Part shown: positions 13,917 to 24,075 of the stretch, piece after piece | Position numbering within the stretch: position 1 is the first letter of the stretch | Layout: the number at the start of each line of letters is the position of its first letter | Source of the DNA: Planctomycetaceae bacterium | GTDB taxonomy: Bacteria > Planctomycetota > Planctomycetia > Pirellulales > UBA1268 | Direction of reading: 5' to 3' | DNA length: 38,450 nt | Assembly: GCA_005789975.1 (NCBI GenBank) | Contig: SXWC01000120.1 | Coordinates: 1 to 38,450, forward strand | Made by a program: the position numbers and the translations under genes | Notes under the pieces: model-generated | Told to the model about the DNA's origin: nothing | Seen by the model: the letters and a program-made list of their open reading frames with translations, nothing else | Database searches by the model: none

Positions 13917-14810
13917 ATGATCAAGGCAGTCGAGACGGCGGCAGGCCACGCGGAGACGGTTGTCGGCAACGGCCATCACGAGGCCGAGCAGCGGCTGGTC
14001 AGGGTCCGCGTGCTGCGGCAGGACACCGCCGGCGGCGAGAGCTACTGGGAAAGGTTCGAGGTGCCCTACGAGCCGAACATGAACGTGATCAGCGTTCTCC
14101 AGAAGATCGCGGCCCAGGCCCGGTCGCAGGACGGGCGCCACGTGGCGCCCGTGACGTGGGATTGCTGCTGCCTCGAGGAGGTCTGCGGTTCGTGCACGAT
14201 GCTGATCAACGGCCGCACCCGGATGGCCTGCTCGTCGCTCGTTGACAAACTCGTGATCGAGGATGGCGAGGAGATCGAGCTGCGGCCGATGTCGAAGTTT
14301 CCGGTGGTTCGCGATCTCGTGGTCGATCGCCGGCGAGTGTTCCGGGCGCTCGAGAAAGTCGAGGCCTGGGTGCCGGTCGAGGGTTCGTACGATCTCGGAC
14401 CCGGGCCGCGGATTTCGCCCGAGGAGCAGGAAGACGCCTATCCGCTGTCGACCTGCATGAGCTGCGGCTGCTGCCTCGAGGCCTGCCCGCAATACACGAA
14501 GATCGAGGTGGTGCGGCGGGACGACGAATCCGAGTCCGACTTCGAAACCCGGCGAAAGGCCGCCTACGATGCGGGCTTCGTGGGGGCGCACGCCATCAGC
14601 CAGGCGATTCTCTTCAACGCCCATCCCACCGGCAGGATGATCGCCGACGAGCGGATGCAGGCCCTGACCGCCAAGGGTGGCATCCAGGTCTGCGGCAACG
14701 CGCAGAACTGCGTCGCGGTCTGCCCGAAGCACATTCCGCTCACGCGATCGATCGCCCGCGCCGGCAGGGCGGCGACGGTCTGGGCGATCAAAAAGCTCTT
14801 CGATCGTTGA
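13917..14810 (+). CDS. sdhB: Succinate dehydrogenase iron-sulfur subunit
   Basis: A 297-residue protein, starting at ATG 13917 after GGAGG (8-base spacing), 64 bases after sdhA. It carries ligands for three clusters: [2Fe-2S] in CCCLEEVCGSCTML with a later RMAC, [4Fe-4S] in CMSCGCCLEACP, and [3Fe-4S] in CGNAQNCVAVCP. It transfers electrons from FAD in SdhA to the haem/quinone subunit SdhC. Compared with most SdhB proteins there is an N-terminal extension of roughly 25 residues (rich in Ala, His and Glu) before LVRVRVLRQD. The operon ends here. Confidence 0.96.
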   Translation: MIKAVETAAGHAETVVGNGHHEAEQRLVRVRVLRQDTAGGESYWERFEVPYEPNMNVISVLQKIAAQARSQDGRHVAPVTWDCCCLEEVCGSCTMLINGRTRMACSSLVDKLVIEDGEEIELRPMSKFPVVRDLVVDRRRVFRALEKVEAWVPVEGSYDLGPGPRISPEEQEDAYPLSTCMSCGCCLEACPQYTKIEVVRRDDESESDFETRRKAAYDAGFVGAHAISQAILFNAHPTGRMIADERMQALTAKGGIQVCGNAQNCVAVCPKHIPLTRSIARAGRAATVWAIKKLFDR

Positions 14811-14894
14811 GCGGCGGATCCCCTCCCGCCCGTTCGCCTCGGTTTCCTGACCAGGGCGAAAAGGGGTTCAAACGCCCCCCCGTGCCGGCCATGT

Positions 14895-14923
14895 TTGCCG
14901 GACCAGTCCGGGCGTGGTAGTTT
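14895..14923 (+). promoter_or_regulatory. Predicted promoter of DEAD-box helicase gene
   Basis: TTGCCG (14895-14900), an exact 17-base spacer and TAGTTT (14918-14923) preceded by TGG. The start near 14930 gives a leader of about 97 bases to ATG 15027, or about 145 to ATG 15075. Confidence 0.55.
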
Positions 14924-14969
14924 TGCGGTATTGAAGGGGCGGCTTTCTCGAACGCCGCCAACCGCCTTC

Positions 14970-15009
14970 CCGCGGTGCAGCGTTGTCTGCGGCGGGACTC
15001 TGCACCGGG
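14970..15009 (+). promoter_or_regulatory. Leader stem-loop upstream of DEAD-box helicase
   Basis: GGTGCAG (14974-14980) pairs with CTGCACC (15000-15006); three more pairs extend outward with one bulged base. It lies just upstream of ATG 15027. Structured leaders that sense helicase activity or cold are known for other DEAD-box genes; for this gene the idea is inference. Confidence 0.4.
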
Positions 15010-15026
15010 TGTAGGACGCCCTGCGG

Positions 15027-16472
15027 ATGCATGCGGACGACGTTTTTGAGGAAGCAACGAGGCACCGAGTGTTTATGGACAACAGGGCGGGACACCCGGC
15101 GGAGTCGGGTGCTCCGGCCGAGGCGACGGGCGGAGCGGCCGCTCCGCAGGCGGCGGGCGATTTTCGGACGATGGGGCTCTCGGCGGAGACGCTGGCGGCC
15201 GTTGACCGGGCCGGCTACGCAACGCCCACGCCCGTTCAGGCGGGGCTGATCCCGCGGGCGATCAAGGGAGTCGATGTGCTCGGCCAGGCCCGTACGGGCA
15301 CCGGCAAGACGGCGTCGTTCGTGCTCCCGATCCTGGAGCGGATGCACCAGCCGGGGCGCGGACAAGGCCCGCGGGCGCTCGTGCTCGTGCCGACCCGGGA
15401 ACTCGCCGTGCAGGTGAAGGACGAGTTCGAGAAACTCGCGTTCGGATCGAAGATTCACTGCGTCGCCGTGTATGGCGGCAAGCCCATCAAGGGGCAGATC
15501 GACAAGCTGGCCAAGCATCCGGCGGTCATCGTCGGCACGCCGGGCCGGGTGCTCGACCACATGAGTCGCGGCACGTTGAACTTCTCCGACATCGAGATCG
15601 TCACGCTCGACGAGGCCGATCGGATGCTCGACATCGGCTTCCGCCCTGACATCGAGAAGATCCTCCGTCGCTGTCCCGAGAGCCGGCAGACCCTGCTCCT
15701 CTCGGCCACGGTGCCGCCGCCGGTGCAGAAGCTCGCCACGCGGTACATGCGCTCTCCCGAGATCATGGACTTCTCGACGAACGAACTCGCCGTCGAGACG
15801 ATCGAGCAGCGGTATTTCACCGTCGATCCGACCCGCAAGTTCGATCTTCTGGAGCGGCTGCTCGACCGCGAGCAGCCCCGGCAGACGATCGTCTTCTGCC
15901 GGACGAAGCGCGGTACCGACAAGATCTTCGAGAAACTCCAGCGGAGGCGATCGCGGCATGCCCGCGGCCCGGCGGACGACGTGGCGTGCATTCACGGCGA
16001 CCTTTCCCAGAGCATCCGCGACCGCGTGATGAAGCAGTTTCGGGAAGGGACGGTGAAGATCCTCGTCGCCACCGACGTGGTCGGCCGGGGTATCGACGTG
16101 TCGAGCGTCTCGCACATCATCAACTACGACATTCCCGAATTCTGTGACGACTACGTCCATCGCGTGGGACGCACCGGCCGCATGGGCCGCGAGGGCATCG
16201 CCTTCACGTTCGTCAGCCCCGAGGAGGGGCCGCAGCTCACCCGGATCGAGATCCGCATCGAGCGGCTCCTCAAGCGCGACGAGATCGAGGGTTTCGAAGC
16301 CTTCGACCGCCGGCCCAAGCCGGCGCCGGTGGAGCATGTGCCCACGGGCGGTTTCCAGCGGGCGGCGGCCGCGACTGCCGCGGAAGAGCCCTCCGCGGCG
16401 GAGCCGCCGAAGCGTCCTGCTTCGCCTCTCGGCAAGGGCCGCGGGCCGAAGCGGCATCGCCGGGCGTTGTGA
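15027..16472 (+). CDS. DEAD-box ATP-dependent RNA helicase (RhlE/DeaD-like)
   Basis: A 481-residue protein if translation starts at ATG 15027; ATG 15075 (MDNRAGHP) would give 465 residues and is also possible, as neither has a strong ribosome binding site. All helicase motifs are present: Q motif (TPTPVQ), I (ARTGTGKT), Ia (PTRELA), Ib (TPGR), II (DEAD), III (SAT), IV (IVFCRT), V ([10 protein letters not shown]) and VI ([10 protein letters not shown]). The tail after residue 420 is basic and rich in Pro, Ala and Arg, as in helicases acting on ribosomal RNA or the degradosome. It unwinds RNA using ATP. A clear terminator follows, so it is a single-gene unit with its own promoter. Confidence 0.95.
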   Translation: MHADDVFEEATRHRVFMDNRAGHPAESGAPAEATGGAAAPQAAGDFRTMGLSAETLAAVDRAGYATPTPVQAGLIPRAIKGVDVLGQARTGTGKTASFVLPILERMHQPGRGQGPRALVLVPTRELAVQVKDEFEKLAFGSKIHCVAVYGGKPIKGQIDKLAKHPAVIVGTPGRVLDHMSRGTLNFSDIEIVTLDEADRMLDIGFRPDIEKILRRCPESRQTLLLSATVPPPVQKLATRYMRSPEIMDFSTNELAVETIEQRYFTVDPTRKFDLLERLLDREQPRQTIVFCRTKRGTDKIFEKLQRRRSRHARGPADDVACIHGDLSQSIRDRVMKQFREGTVKILVATDVVGRGIDVSSVSHIINYDIPEFCDDYVHRVGRTGRMGREGIAFTFVSPEEGPQLTRIEIRIERLLKRDEIEGFEAFDRRPKPAPVEHVPTGGFQRAAAATAAEEPSAAEPPKRPASPLGKGRGPKRHRRAL

Positions 16473-16482
16473 CTCACGGGCG

Positions 16483-16506
16483 GCATCCGCCCCGGCGGTG
16501 CTTTTT
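16483..16506 (+). terminator. Intrinsic terminator of DEAD-box helicase gene
   Basis: An 8-bp stem with one bulged T: GCATCCGCC (16483-16491) pairs with GGCGGTGC (16494-16501). A TTTTT run (16502-16506) follows at once. It starts 10 bases after the helicase stop and is the clearest classical terminator in the window. Confidence 0.7.
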
Positions 16507-16530
16507 CTCCGGATCAAACGGTGGCAAGCG

Positions 16531-17259
16531 ATGGCGGCACGTGATGCACGAGCGCTGAAACAGCGGCTGGAGAGTCTGGCCGCCGCCGGGGTGACGCAGT
16601 TGCCCAAGACCTCCCCCGGTGGCCGGCGTCGGGCTGCGGTCCCGGCGGGCGAACGACCCGCACAGCGGGCGGCGGTCGACACGGGCGGCGGCACGGATCG
16701 CATTCGAGCGCTGAAAATCCTCAACCAGCAGGTGGCGGACTGCACGCAATGTGCGGAGCTGGCCGCCACGCGGACCAACACGGTATTCGGCGTGGGGCCG
16801 GCGGACGCCCGGATCTGCTTCTTCGGCGAGGCTCCCGGCGCCGACGAGGATGCTTCGGGCGAGCCGTTCGTGGGCCGGGCCGGCCAGTTGCTCAACAAGA
16901 TCATTGAGGCCTGCAAGTTGCGACGGGAGGACGTCTACATCCTCAACGTGCTCAAGTGCCGACCGCCCGGCAATCGCCCGCCGCTCCCCGGCGAGGTGGC
17001 CAACTGCCGGCGGTTTTTCGAGCGGCAACTCGAGATCATCGCCCCCGAGTACATCTGCTGCCTCGGAACCTCGGCCTCCCACGCCCTGCTGGAAACCGTC
17101 GAGCCGATCGGCAAGCTGCGAAAGCGCTGGTTCGCGCACGGTTCGGCGAAGGTGATTTGCACGTACCACCCGTCCTATCTGCTGCGAAATCCGGCCGCGA
17201 AACGCGATGTCTGGGATGACATGAAGATCATGATGAGCGACATGGGCGTCGTGTTCTGA
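16531..17259 (+). CDS. Family 4 uracil-DNA glycosylase (Fe-S type)
   Basis: A 242-residue protein. ATG 16531 is chosen because the product matches the family N-terminus and GGTGG lies upstream. Four cysteines fit the [4Fe-4S] cluster of thermophile-type (family 4) UDGs: Cys71 and Cys74 (CTQC), Cys143 (LKCRPP) and Cys159. The active-site motif is GEAPGADED (99-107), followed by FVGRAGQLL, and the C-terminal loop is YHPSYLLR (212-219). The enzyme removes uracil from DNA as the first step of base-excision repair, which matters in GC-rich genomes exposed to cytosine deamination. The N-terminal 60 residues are basic and probably disordered. Some members are fused to, or copied from, phage polymerases; nothing here suggests that. 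Confidence 0.93.
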   Translation: MAARDARALKQRLESLAAAGVTQLPKTSPGGRRRAAVPAGERPAQRAAVDTGGGTDRIRALKILNQQVADCTQCAELAATRTNTVFGVGPADARICFFGEAPGADEDASGEPFVGRAGQLLNKIIEACKLRREDVYILNVLKCRPPGNRPPLPGEVANCRRFFERQLEIIAPEYICCLGTSASHALLETVEPIGKLRKRWFAHGSAKVICTYHPSYLLRNPAAKRDVWDDMKIMMSDMGVVF

Positions 17260-17409
17260 CCCGCCGCCCGGGCAATTGCTGAAGAAAACGGTCGTGCCGG
17301 TCCGATGAATGGTGCGGGTGGTGGGGGTGGGAGCAGCCGCTGATCGAGGGCTGGCATGGGCCGGGGCGACCCGCCCGGCCTGCCTTCCTTGGAAGGACTT
17401 CGGGATAGC

Positions 17410-17958
17410 ATGGATCGCCCGGGCCGCTTCGCCGCGACGGTGAGGGGCCGCGTCGCCGCCACGGCGGTGGTCGCGGTGTTGTCGGGATGCACGATGTGCC
17501 CCGATCCCTACGATTACACCGGACCCGTTCCCAACGGGTCTTCGCCGCAGAATGATTTCCGGGCTCGCAGCGGGGGAATCCTGCCGCTGAACGCTTCGCC
17601 ACGGCCGTGGCCCCCGCTCGTCGACGGTGCCGCCGGCGACGCCGCGACGCCACTTGCCGCCAAGCGGTCATCACGCAGGACGGGCAAGCCGACCCTCGCG
17701 GATCCACCGTCCGGGGCCGACGCTGGAGAACAGGCCGAAGTGACGGCGGAGACCGCGAGCATCCTCGTGGTGGCCGGTGATGAGAGGGGCGACGGCGAGG
17801 CCGTGACCACCGCCGCGGCGGACGTCGAACCGGAAATCGTGCTCACGGAATCAGACGAGATCCCGATCGAAGCCGACGGGGAGCCGACCGCCCCGTCACC
17901 GTCCGCCGAGCCCGCGCTGGCCGAGACGCCCGGCTGGCGAACCCGCCAACGTCGATAG
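17410..17958 (+). CDS. Planctomycete-type lipoprotein, function unknown
   Basis: A 182-residue putative lipoprotein. ATG 17410 is chosen because it yields a compact signal peptide with a good lipobox, VLSGC, and lipidated Cys27. After it comes TMCPDPYDYTGPVPNG, resembling a short Cys/Tyr-rich mature N-terminus that I recall from many planctomycete lipoproteins. Residues 60-182 are Ala/Glu/Pro-rich, acidic and probably disordered. No catalytic motif is visible. It should be anchored in a membrane facing the periplasm. GGAAGGA lies 14 bases before the ATG, a little far for a ribosome binding site. Confidence 0.65.
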   Translation: MDRPGRFAATVRGRVAATAVVAVLSGCTMCPDPYDYTGPVPNGSSPQNDFRARSGGILPLNASPRPWPPLVDGAAGDAATPLAAKRSSRRTGKPTLADPPSGADAGEQAEVTAETASILVVAGDERGDGEAVTTAAADVEPEIVLTESDEIPIEADGEPTAPSPSAEPALAETPGWRTRQRR

Positions 17959-18037
17959 ACCGCGTGCTCGTCATGCTCCGGGCTTCCCGGCGGAGGGGGA
18001 CGAACGCCGGGGAACCGCCGTGGTCAAGGGACCCCGA

Positions 18038-19360
18038 TCAGCTCCCGACGGGGGTCACGGAACCCGGCTCGGGAATCCAGCCGTCCGGCACGAGGGCGTC
18101 TTTCGGCACCACGGCCACGCCGTCTCGGATCGTGAACTGGTCGCTGTCGGCGGTGTTCTGCCAGCCGTGCTCGTTGACGATCCTCACCCGCTTGCCGATG
18201 CGGACGTTCTTGTCGACGATCGCACCGGAGATGATCGTGTCGTCGCCGATGCCGAGGGGAGGCAAGCCCCGGACGGCCGCGTCGGCGAGGCCGCCGTCGG
18301 TCTCGTAGAAGTCGTTGCCGAGGACCACCGAGTCGCGGATCACCACGTTTCTGCCGATTCGGCACCGGAGGCCGATCACGCTGTTCTCGATCACGGCCCC
18401 CGACTCGACCACGCAGCCGTCCGACACGAGGCTGTTGCGGATGCTCGCCCCGGCGATCCGGGTCGGCGGCAGGAAGCGGCCCCGGGAATAGATCGGCGCC
18501 TCGGCGCTCACGAGATCGAACGGGGGGGCGATTCCGGCCAGATCGAGGTTGCACTGGAAGTAGGACCGGATCGTGCCGATGTCCTCCCAGTAGCCGTCGA
18601 AGGGATGGAGCTGCACATGCTTGGCGCGGATCGCGGTGGGAAACACCTCGCGGCCGAAGTCCTGGTAGTCGGTCTTCGTCAGCAGATCCACCAGGCAGTC
18701 GCGGTCGAAGAGGTAGATGCCCATGCTCGCCATCAGCGAGCGGCCCTTCGCGGGGATGCCCTGCTTTTCGATCCACGCCGGATCGGTCCGCACCATGTCG
18801 AGCTCGGCGGCCGTCTGCGGCTTCTCGAGAAAGCCCTCCACGCGGCCTGCGGCATCGAGTCGCATCACGCCGAGCCCCGAGGCGGCCTCGTCCTGGACGG
18901 GGATGCCGGCGATCGTGACGTCGGCCTTGTGCGCCATGTGAGTCGCCAGCATGTCGGCGTAGTTCATCCGGTAGAGCTGATCGCCCGAGAGAATCAGCAC
19001 ATGCTTGATGTCGGGCTGCTGGAGATAGCGGATGTTCTGCCGCACGGCGTCGGCGGTGCCCTGGTACCATCCCGAATTGTCGAGCGTCTGCTGGGCGGCG
19101 AGGATCTCGACGAAGCCGCCGCTGAACGGGTCGAACGTGTAGGTTCGACGAATGTGGCGATGGAGGCTCACGGAGTTGAACTGCGTGAGCACGTAGATCC
19201 GCTGAACGCCGCTGTTGATGCAGTTCGACAGCGGCACGTCGATGATGCGGTACTTGCCCGCCAGCGGCACCGCCGGCTTGGAGCGGTCCCGGGTCAGCGG
19301 ATAGAGCCGCGTGCCGCGGCCACCGCCGAGCACCAGGGCGAGAACACGCTTCACGGGCAT
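18038..19360 (-). CDS. glgC: Glucose-1-phosphate adenylyltransferase
   Basis: A 440-residue enzyme with GAGGAG before the ATG. It makes ADP-glucose from ATP and glucose-1-phosphate, the committed step of bacterial glycogen synthesis. The nucleotide-binding motif LGGGRGTRLYPLT (12-24) with SKPAVPLAGKYRIIDVPLSN follows family consensus, as do the GTADAVRQN segment and the catalytic/substrate block FEGYWEDIGT-like DGYWEDIGTIRSY. The C-terminal third is a left-handed beta-helix of hexapeptide repeats (RNSLVSDGCVV, ENSVIGLRCRIGRNVVIRDSV) that carries allosteric contacts. The gene lies 105 bases downstream of leuS on the same strand; no other glycogen gene is in the window. Confidence 0.96.
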   Translation of the reverse strand: MPVKRVLALVLGGGRGTRLYPLTRDRSKPAVPLAGKYRIIDVPLSNCINSGVQRIYVLTQFNSVSLHRHIRRTYTFDPFSGGFVEILAAQQTLDNSGWYQGTADAVRQNIRYLQQPDIKHVLILSGDQLYRMNYADMLATHMAHKADVTIAGIPVQDEAASGLGVMRLDAAGRVEGFLEKPQTAAELDMVRTDPAWIEKQGIPAKGRSLMASMGIYLFDRDCLVDLLTKTDYQDFGREVFPTAIRAKHVQLHPFDGYWEDIGTIRSYFQCNLDLAGIAPPFDLVSAEAPIYSRGRFLPPTRIAGASIRNSLVSDGCVVESGAVIENSVIGLRCRIGRNVVIRDSVVLGNDFYETDGGLADAAVRGLPPLGIGDDTIISGAIVDKNVRIGKRVRIVNEHGWQNTADSDQFTIRDGVAVVPKDALVPDGWIPEPGSVTPVGS

Positions 19361-19451
19361 GGAATGCTCCTCACTGGACCGCCGGGAGATGAGGGCCTCA
19401 TGCTACGGAACCGCCGCTGACGGGGGAAGGCGGCTATCCTCCGGCGAGTTT

Positions 19452-19471
19452 CCCGCTATCCCCCGCTATCC
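19452..19471. repeat. 10-bp tandem duplication over leuS stop
   Basis: CCCGCTATCC occurs twice in tandem (19452-19461, 19462-19471); the right unit holds the leuS stop codon (TAG read leftward). It may be a recent slippage product. The second TAG is out of frame with the first. Confidence 0.7.
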
Positions 19472-22261
19472 CTTGATGACGAAGTTGACGAGCCGGCCGG
19501 GGACGGCGACGACCTTCACGATCTCCTTCCCCGCGAGCAGCTCGGCAATTTTCGGGTCGGCCGCGGCGGCGGCCTGCATGGCCCCGCTGTCGGCGTCGGC
19601 GGGCATCACCACGCGGCCGCGGAGCTTGCCCTGGATCTGGACCGGAATCTCGACGGTGTCATCCCTGAGCCACTGCTCCTCGACGGCCGGCCAGGCCACG
19701 AGGGACACCGGCGCGGGACGGCCGAGCAGTTCCCAGAGTTCTTCGGCGAGGTGAGGGGCGAACGGCGCGAGGATCGTCACGAAAGGCTCGAGGATCGCCC
19801 GAGGCCGTCGTTCGAGCGGCGTGCAGAAGTTCACGAACTCCATCATCCGGGCGATCGCGGTGTTGAACGACAGCGACTGGATGTCTCTGGTCACCTTGTC
19901 GATCGTGCGGTTGAGTTCCCGAAGGTGCTCGTCCAGCGGCGGGTCGTCGCACACCTGGGGAGCGAGGCGGAGGTCGTCAGCCCGCTCATCGACCACCAGC
20001 CGCCAGCAGCGGTCGAGAAACCCGCGGACGCCACTGACGCCGGCCGTGCTCCAGGGCTTCGTGGCCTCGAGCGGCCCCATGAACATCTCGTAGAGGCGGA
20101 GGGAGTCGGCGCCGAATTCGCTGACCACCTGGTCGGGATTGACGACATTGCCACGGCTCTTCGACATCTTGTAGGCCCGGCTTTCGACGCGGATCTTCGG
20201 CGCGTCTCGGAGCACGAAATGCTCCCCCTGCTTCTCCACCTGGTCGGCGGGAACCTTCGCGGAAACGTCGTCGTCGCCCCGCTGCTCCGCCGACACCCAG
20301 CCCCCCTTGCTGCTGCGATAGCCGGTGAACTCCATCTCGCCGAGGATCATTCCCTGGTTGACGAGTTTCCCGAACGGCTCGGGGTGGGAGACGTGGCCGC
20401 GGTCGTGGAGCACCTTGTGCCAGAAGCGGCTGTAGAGCAGGTGGAGCACGGCGTGCTCGGCCCCGCCGATGTAGAGATCGACCGGCATCCACGCCTTTTC
20501 GATCTCGGGATCGAGAAAACAGCCGTCGTTCTTCGGGTCGAGGAACCGCAGGTAGTACCAGCACGAGCCTGCCCACTGGGGCATGGTGTTGGTTTCCCGC
20601 TTGTAGCGCCTGCCGTCCCGCTCGACATACAGCCACTCGGGGCCCGAACGCGAAAGCGGCGGGTCGGGCGTGTCACCGGGGCGAAAGTCGGTGAGTTCCG
20701 GAAGGCCGACGGGCAGTTCACTCGCCTCGACCGCCCGGATCACGCCGGTGGGATTTCCATCGGCGTCGATCTCGTGCAGGATCGGAAAGGGCTCCCCCCA
20801 GAACCGTTGGCGGCTGAAGAGCCAGTCGCGGAGTTTGTAGTTGACGGCCGGACGGCCCAGGCCCGCGGTCGCAAGATCGGCTGCGACCCGCGCGATGAAG
20901 TCTCGGGTCGCGAGACCGGTATAGGGGCCAGAGGCCACCGCACGGCCGTCGCCCGTGAAGAGTCCACCGCCGGCGGCCGCCGAGCCATCGGCGGGTTCCA
21001 CGACGGTCACGATTTCGAGGCCGTAGGTGCCGGCAAACTCGTGGTCGCGGTCGTCGTGGGCCGGCACCGACATGATCGCGCCGGTGCCGTAGGTCGCCAG
21101 CACGTAGTCGGCCACCCAGACCGGCACCAGCCGGCCCGTCAGCGGATGAATGACGTGCGCGCCCGTGAACACGCCCGTCTTTCCACGGGCCAGATCGGTG
21201 CGGTCGAGATCGCTCTTGCGAGCGGCGGCCTCACGGTAGGCGTTGATCTCGGTGCGTTGTGCGGGGGATGTGAGGGCGTCCACGAGCGGATGCTCGGGAG
21301 CCACCACCATGCAGGTCACGCCGTAGAGCGTGTCGGGTCGCGTTGTGTAGACCCGCAGCACGTCGTCCCCCGGTTTCTGAGGGAAGCCCGTCGCCGACCG
21401 CTCGCGCTTCCACCGCTCGAAGGCGTCGCTCGTGTCCGCGGCGGGGGCGACGAGGAAATCGACCTCGGCGCCCGTGCTGCGACCGATCCAGTCGCACTGG
21501 AGCTTCTTGATGCTCGCGGGCCAGTCGAGCCCCTCGAGTTCCCGCTCCAGGCGGTCGGCGTAGGCGGTGATCCGCAGCATCCACTGGCGGAGCGGGATGC
21601 GGACCACCGGATGGCCCCCCCGCTCGCTCAGGCCGCCGATCACCTCCTCGTTGGCCAGCACGGTGCCCAGCGCCGGGCACCAGTTCACCGGAGCCTCCGA
21701 CTGGTAGGCGAGGCGGTGGGCGTCGCGGTATGCGGCCACGGCGGCCTCACCCTCGACGGCGACCTCCGGGGGAATGGGGAGTTCGGCGATCGGGCGGCCC
21801 TTGTCGCTCGCCGGATCGAACCAGGTGTCGAAGAGCACGAGGAAGATCCACTGCGTCCAGCGGACGTAGCCGGGATCGGTGGTCGCCAGCACCCGGTCCC
21901 AGTCGTAACTGAAACCGAGCATCTTGAGTTGACGGGTGAACGTGGCGATGTTTCGTTCGGTGCTCTCCCGCGGCGGCGTGCCGGTGCGGATAGCATATTC
22001 TTCGGCCGGCAGACCGAAGGCGTCGAAGCCCATCGGGTGCATCACGCTCGTGCCCCGCATCCTCTCGAAGCGGGTCACGATGTCGGTGGCGGTGTAGCCT
22101 TCGGGGTGGCCGACGTGGAGTCCGTCGCCGCTCGGGTAGGGAAACATGTCGAGGATGTAGGCCTTGCGGCCCGATGGCAGGCGTGCCGAGGCGAACGTGC
22201 CCCTGGCCGCCCACCATTCCTGCCATTTCGGTTCGATCCGTGAGGGCTGATACCGGGGCAT
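19466..22261 (-). CDS. leuS: Leucyl-tRNA synthetase
   Basis: A 931-residue class I aminoacyl-tRNA synthetase that charges tRNA-Leu. ATG 22261 is chosen because [14 protein letters not shown] matches the family start; the longer open frame upstream has no family similarity. The HIGH motif is in [16 protein letters not shown], the editing domain (CP1) is in the middle with [11 protein letters not shown] and [13 protein letters not shown], and KMSKS is in [14 protein letters not shown]. The C-terminal domain ends in [12 protein letters not shown]. There is a lysine/charged insertion around [18 protein letters not shown] before KMSKS, the zone of the leucine-specific domain. It is transcribed leftward, divergent from the acyl ligase gene. 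Confidence 0.97.
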   Translation of the reverse strand: MPRYQPSRIEPKWQEWWAARGTFASARLPSGRKAYILDMFPYPSGDGLHVGHPEGYTATDIVTRFERMRGTSVMHPMGFDAFGLPAEEYAIRTGTPPRESTERNIATFTRQLKMLGFSYDWDRVLATTDPGYVRWTQWIFLVLFDTWFDPASDKGRPIAELPIPPEVAVEGEAAVAAYRDAHRLAYQSEAPVNWCPALGTVLANEEVIGGLSERGGHPVVRIPLRQWMLRITAYADRLERELEGLDWPASIKKLQCDWIGRSTGAEVDFLVAPAADTSDAFERWKRERSATGFPQKPGDDVLRVYTTRPDTLYGVTCMVVAPEHPLVDALTSPAQRTEINAYREAAARKSDLDRTDLARGKTGVFTGAHVIHPLTGRLVPVWVADYVLATYGTGAIMSVPAHDDRDHEFAGTYGLEIVTVVEPADGSAAAGGGLFTGDGRAVASGPYTGLATRDFIARVAADLATAGLGRPAVNYKLRDWLFSRQRFWGEPFPILHEIDADGNPTGVIRAVEASELPVGLPELTDFRPGDTPDPPLSRSGPEWLYVERDGRRYKRETNTMPQWAGSCWYYLRFLDPKNDGCFLDPEIEKAWMPVDLYIGGAEHAVLHLLYSRFWHKVLHDRGHVSHPEPFGKLVNQGMILGEMEFTGYRSSKGGWVSAEQRGDDDVSAKVPADQVEKQGEHFVLRDAPKIRVESRAYKMSKSRGNVVNPDQVVSEFGADSLRLYEMFMGPLEATKPWSTAGVSGVRGFLDRCWRLVVDERADDLRLAPQVCDDPPLDEHLRELNRTIDKVTRDIQSLSFNTAIARMMEFVNFCTPLERRPRAILEPFVTILAPFAPHLAEELWELLGRPAPVSLVAWPAVEEQWLRDDTVEIPVQIQGKLRGRVVMPADADSGAMQAAAAADPKIAELLAGKEIVKVVAVPGRLVNFVIKG

Positions 22262-22449
22262 CCTGCTCGATTCCGAGGGTCGCCGGAGTGCCCGGACCGC
22301 GACCTGGCGTCCGAGTCGGGGGAGATGGCAAAGCAGCCGGCATCCGCCGGCCATTTGGCTGTTCACACCGGCACGCCGCGATTCTAATGGCCCTGAGGAA
22401 ACGGGCAACGAGCCCCGTCGAAACCCGTCCCCCGCGAGAGCGAGCGACC

Positions 22450-24075
22450 ATGGCAGAACTCGGCACGGCCCCCGCAGGCACCCCGCTCGTTCTCCAGCGG
22501 CAGATGCTGCGGGCGTGCCGCAGTGCCGGTGCCCGGATGAAGATGGCCGATTCACTCGGTACGCGGGTGACCGGCGGCGAACTCCTGCTGCGGACGCTCG
22601 TCGCGAAGCGGGTTCTCGACCGTGTCCTTGCGCCGGACGAAAAAATGGTCGGCGTGCTCCTGCCGCCCACGGTCGGGGCGGCGATCGTCAACGCGGCCCT
22701 CGCCCTCTCGGGCAGGGTGGCCGTGAACCTCAACTACACGTCGACGCAGTCGATCCTCGACGTGTGCATGGACCGGGCCCATCTGGCACACGTCATCTCG
22801 AGCCCCGCGTTTCTCTCCCGTGTGAAGCTCGACCTGGGCCGCCGCATGCTCGACGCCGGTGAACTTCGGAAACAGTCCACGGCGGTCGACAAGGCGATCG
22901 GCTTCGTGCAGGCGAAGCTGCTCCCCATCGGCATGCTCGAAAGGTCCCTGGGCCTCGAGAGGCTCCGCCCCGATGATCCGCTCACGGTCATCTTCACGTC
23001 GGGCTCGACGGGTGATCCCAAGGGCGTCGTGCTCACGCAGGAGAACGTGGGATCGAACGTCCGTGCCATCGACCACCTGCTCCACCTCTCGCCGGGCGAC
23101 GTCGCCCTCGGCGTGCTCCCCTTCTTCCATTCTTACGGCTACACCACCACGCTCTGGACGCCACTGACGCTCGAGCCCGCCGTGGCCTACCATGCCGATC
23201 CACGCGATGCACAGGTCGTCGGCAAGCTCGCGCGGGAACATCACGCCACGATCCTGATGGCCACGCCGACCTTTCTCCGCATTTATTCCCGGCGGACGCC
23301 CGCCGAGGATTTCTCGTCCCTGGAGTGCGTCTTCGGAGCGGCCGAGAAACTGCCGAAGGAGGTCTGCGAAGCGTTCGAGAAGAAGTTCGGGATCCGTCCC
23401 AGCGAAGCCTACGGCGCCACGGAGCTATCGCCGCTGGTGGCGGCCAACGTGCCGCCGTCGCGGCATGTCCCCGGCCGCCCCGTCGATTCCCGTGAGGGCA
23501 CCGTCGGCAAGCCGATTCTCGGCAGCCGGGCCCGCGTCACCGATCGCGACGGCGGCAAAGAGCTCCCCTGCGGTGAGGACGGACTCCTCTGGATTGCCGG
23601 GCCGAACGTGATGCAGGGATATCTCGACCGGCCCGACCTCACCGCCAAGGTCGTGAAGGACGGCTGGTACAGCACCGGCGACATCGCCCGGATCGACGCC
23701 GACGGCTTCATCACGATCACCGGCCGCGAGAGCCGCTTCTCGAAGATCGGGGGGGAGATGGTGCCGCACCTCTCCGTGGAGGAGGCCATCAATGCGGAGC
23801 TCGGCGCCGCCGAGGGCGATCTGCTCGCCGTCGTGACGGCCGTTCCCGATCGTGCGAAAGGGGAGCGGCTCGTCGTCTTCCACCTGCCCACCACGCACGA
23901 TCCCCGGGAGGTCGTGCGTCGGCTCGCCGAGCACGGCATGCCGAACCTCTGGGTGCCCGGGGCCGATGCCTTCGCCGAGATTGAGGAGCTCCCGATGCTC
24001 GGCTCCGGCAAGCTCGATCTCAAGCGGCTCTCCGACATGGCCAGGGAACGCTTCGCCGAGGCGAAGAACGCGTGA
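22450..24075 (+). CDS. AMP-forming acyl-CoA/acyl-ACP ligase (Aas C-terminal type)
   Basis: A 541-residue adenylate-forming enzyme. ATG 22450 is chosen over 22387 (no ribosome binding site and next to a -10-like TCTAAT). Motifs: the AMP-binding P-loop [10 protein letters not shown] (183-192), the mid motif YGATELSPL, the [16 protein letters not shown] hinge and the [14 protein letters not shown] segment, with the C-terminal Lys in GSGKLDLK. It activates a fatty acid as acyl-AMP and transfers it to CoA or ACP. The residues resemble the ligase half of Aas (2-acylglycerophosphoethanolamine acyltransferase/acyl-ACP synthetase); the acyltransferase half is missing. It could recycle fatty acids from phospholipids. 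The next gene starts in a 4-base overlap, so the two are translationally coupled. Confidence 0.9.
   Translation: MAELGTAPAGTPLVLQRQMLRACRSAGARMKMADSLGTRVTGGELLLRTLVAKRVLDRVLAPDEKMVGVLLPPTVGAAIVNAALALSGRVAVNLNYTSTQSILDVCMDRAHLAHVISSPAFLSRVKLDLGRRMLDAGELRKQSTAVDKAIGFVQAKLLPIGMLERSLGLERLRPDDPLTVIFTSGSTGDPKGVVLTQENVGSNVRAIDHLLHLSPGDVALGVLPFFHSYGYTTTLWTPLTLEPAVAYHADPRDAQVVGKLAREHHATILMATPTFLRIYSRRTPAEDFSSLECVFGAAEKLPKEVCEAFEKKFGIRPSEAYGATELSPLVAANVPPSRHVPGRPVDSREGTVGKPILGSRARVTDRDGGKELPCGEDGLLWIAGPNVMQGYLDRPDLTAKVVKDGWYSTGDIARIDADGFITITGRESRFSKIGGEMVPHLSVEEAINAELGAAEGDLLAVVTAVPDRAKGERLVVFHLPTTHDPREVVRRLAEHGMPNLWVPGADAFAEIEELPMLGSGKLDLKRLSDMARERFAEAKNA

Larger units (their letters stand above)
14811..15026. 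other. Intergenic region and structured leader of DEAD-box helicase gene
   Basis: A 216-base gap holding a good promoter (14895-14923) and two hairpins in the predicted leader: GGCGGC/GCCGCC (14938-14943 with 14954-14959), and a longer one pairing 14974-14980 with 15000-15006 and continuing with one bulge to 14970/15009. No small gene is supported. Confidence 0.5.

Noticed and set aside
19751..22243. 830-codon open frame opposite leuS on the + strand
   Set aside because: It lies entirely antisense to a clear leucyl-tRNA synthetase, has no domain or start signal, and arises from GC-rich codon use that removes stops.
22262..22449. Riboswitch or T-box leader before leuS
   Set aside because: The gap has GCCGGC-rich palindromes but no recognisable T-box or other riboswitch core.
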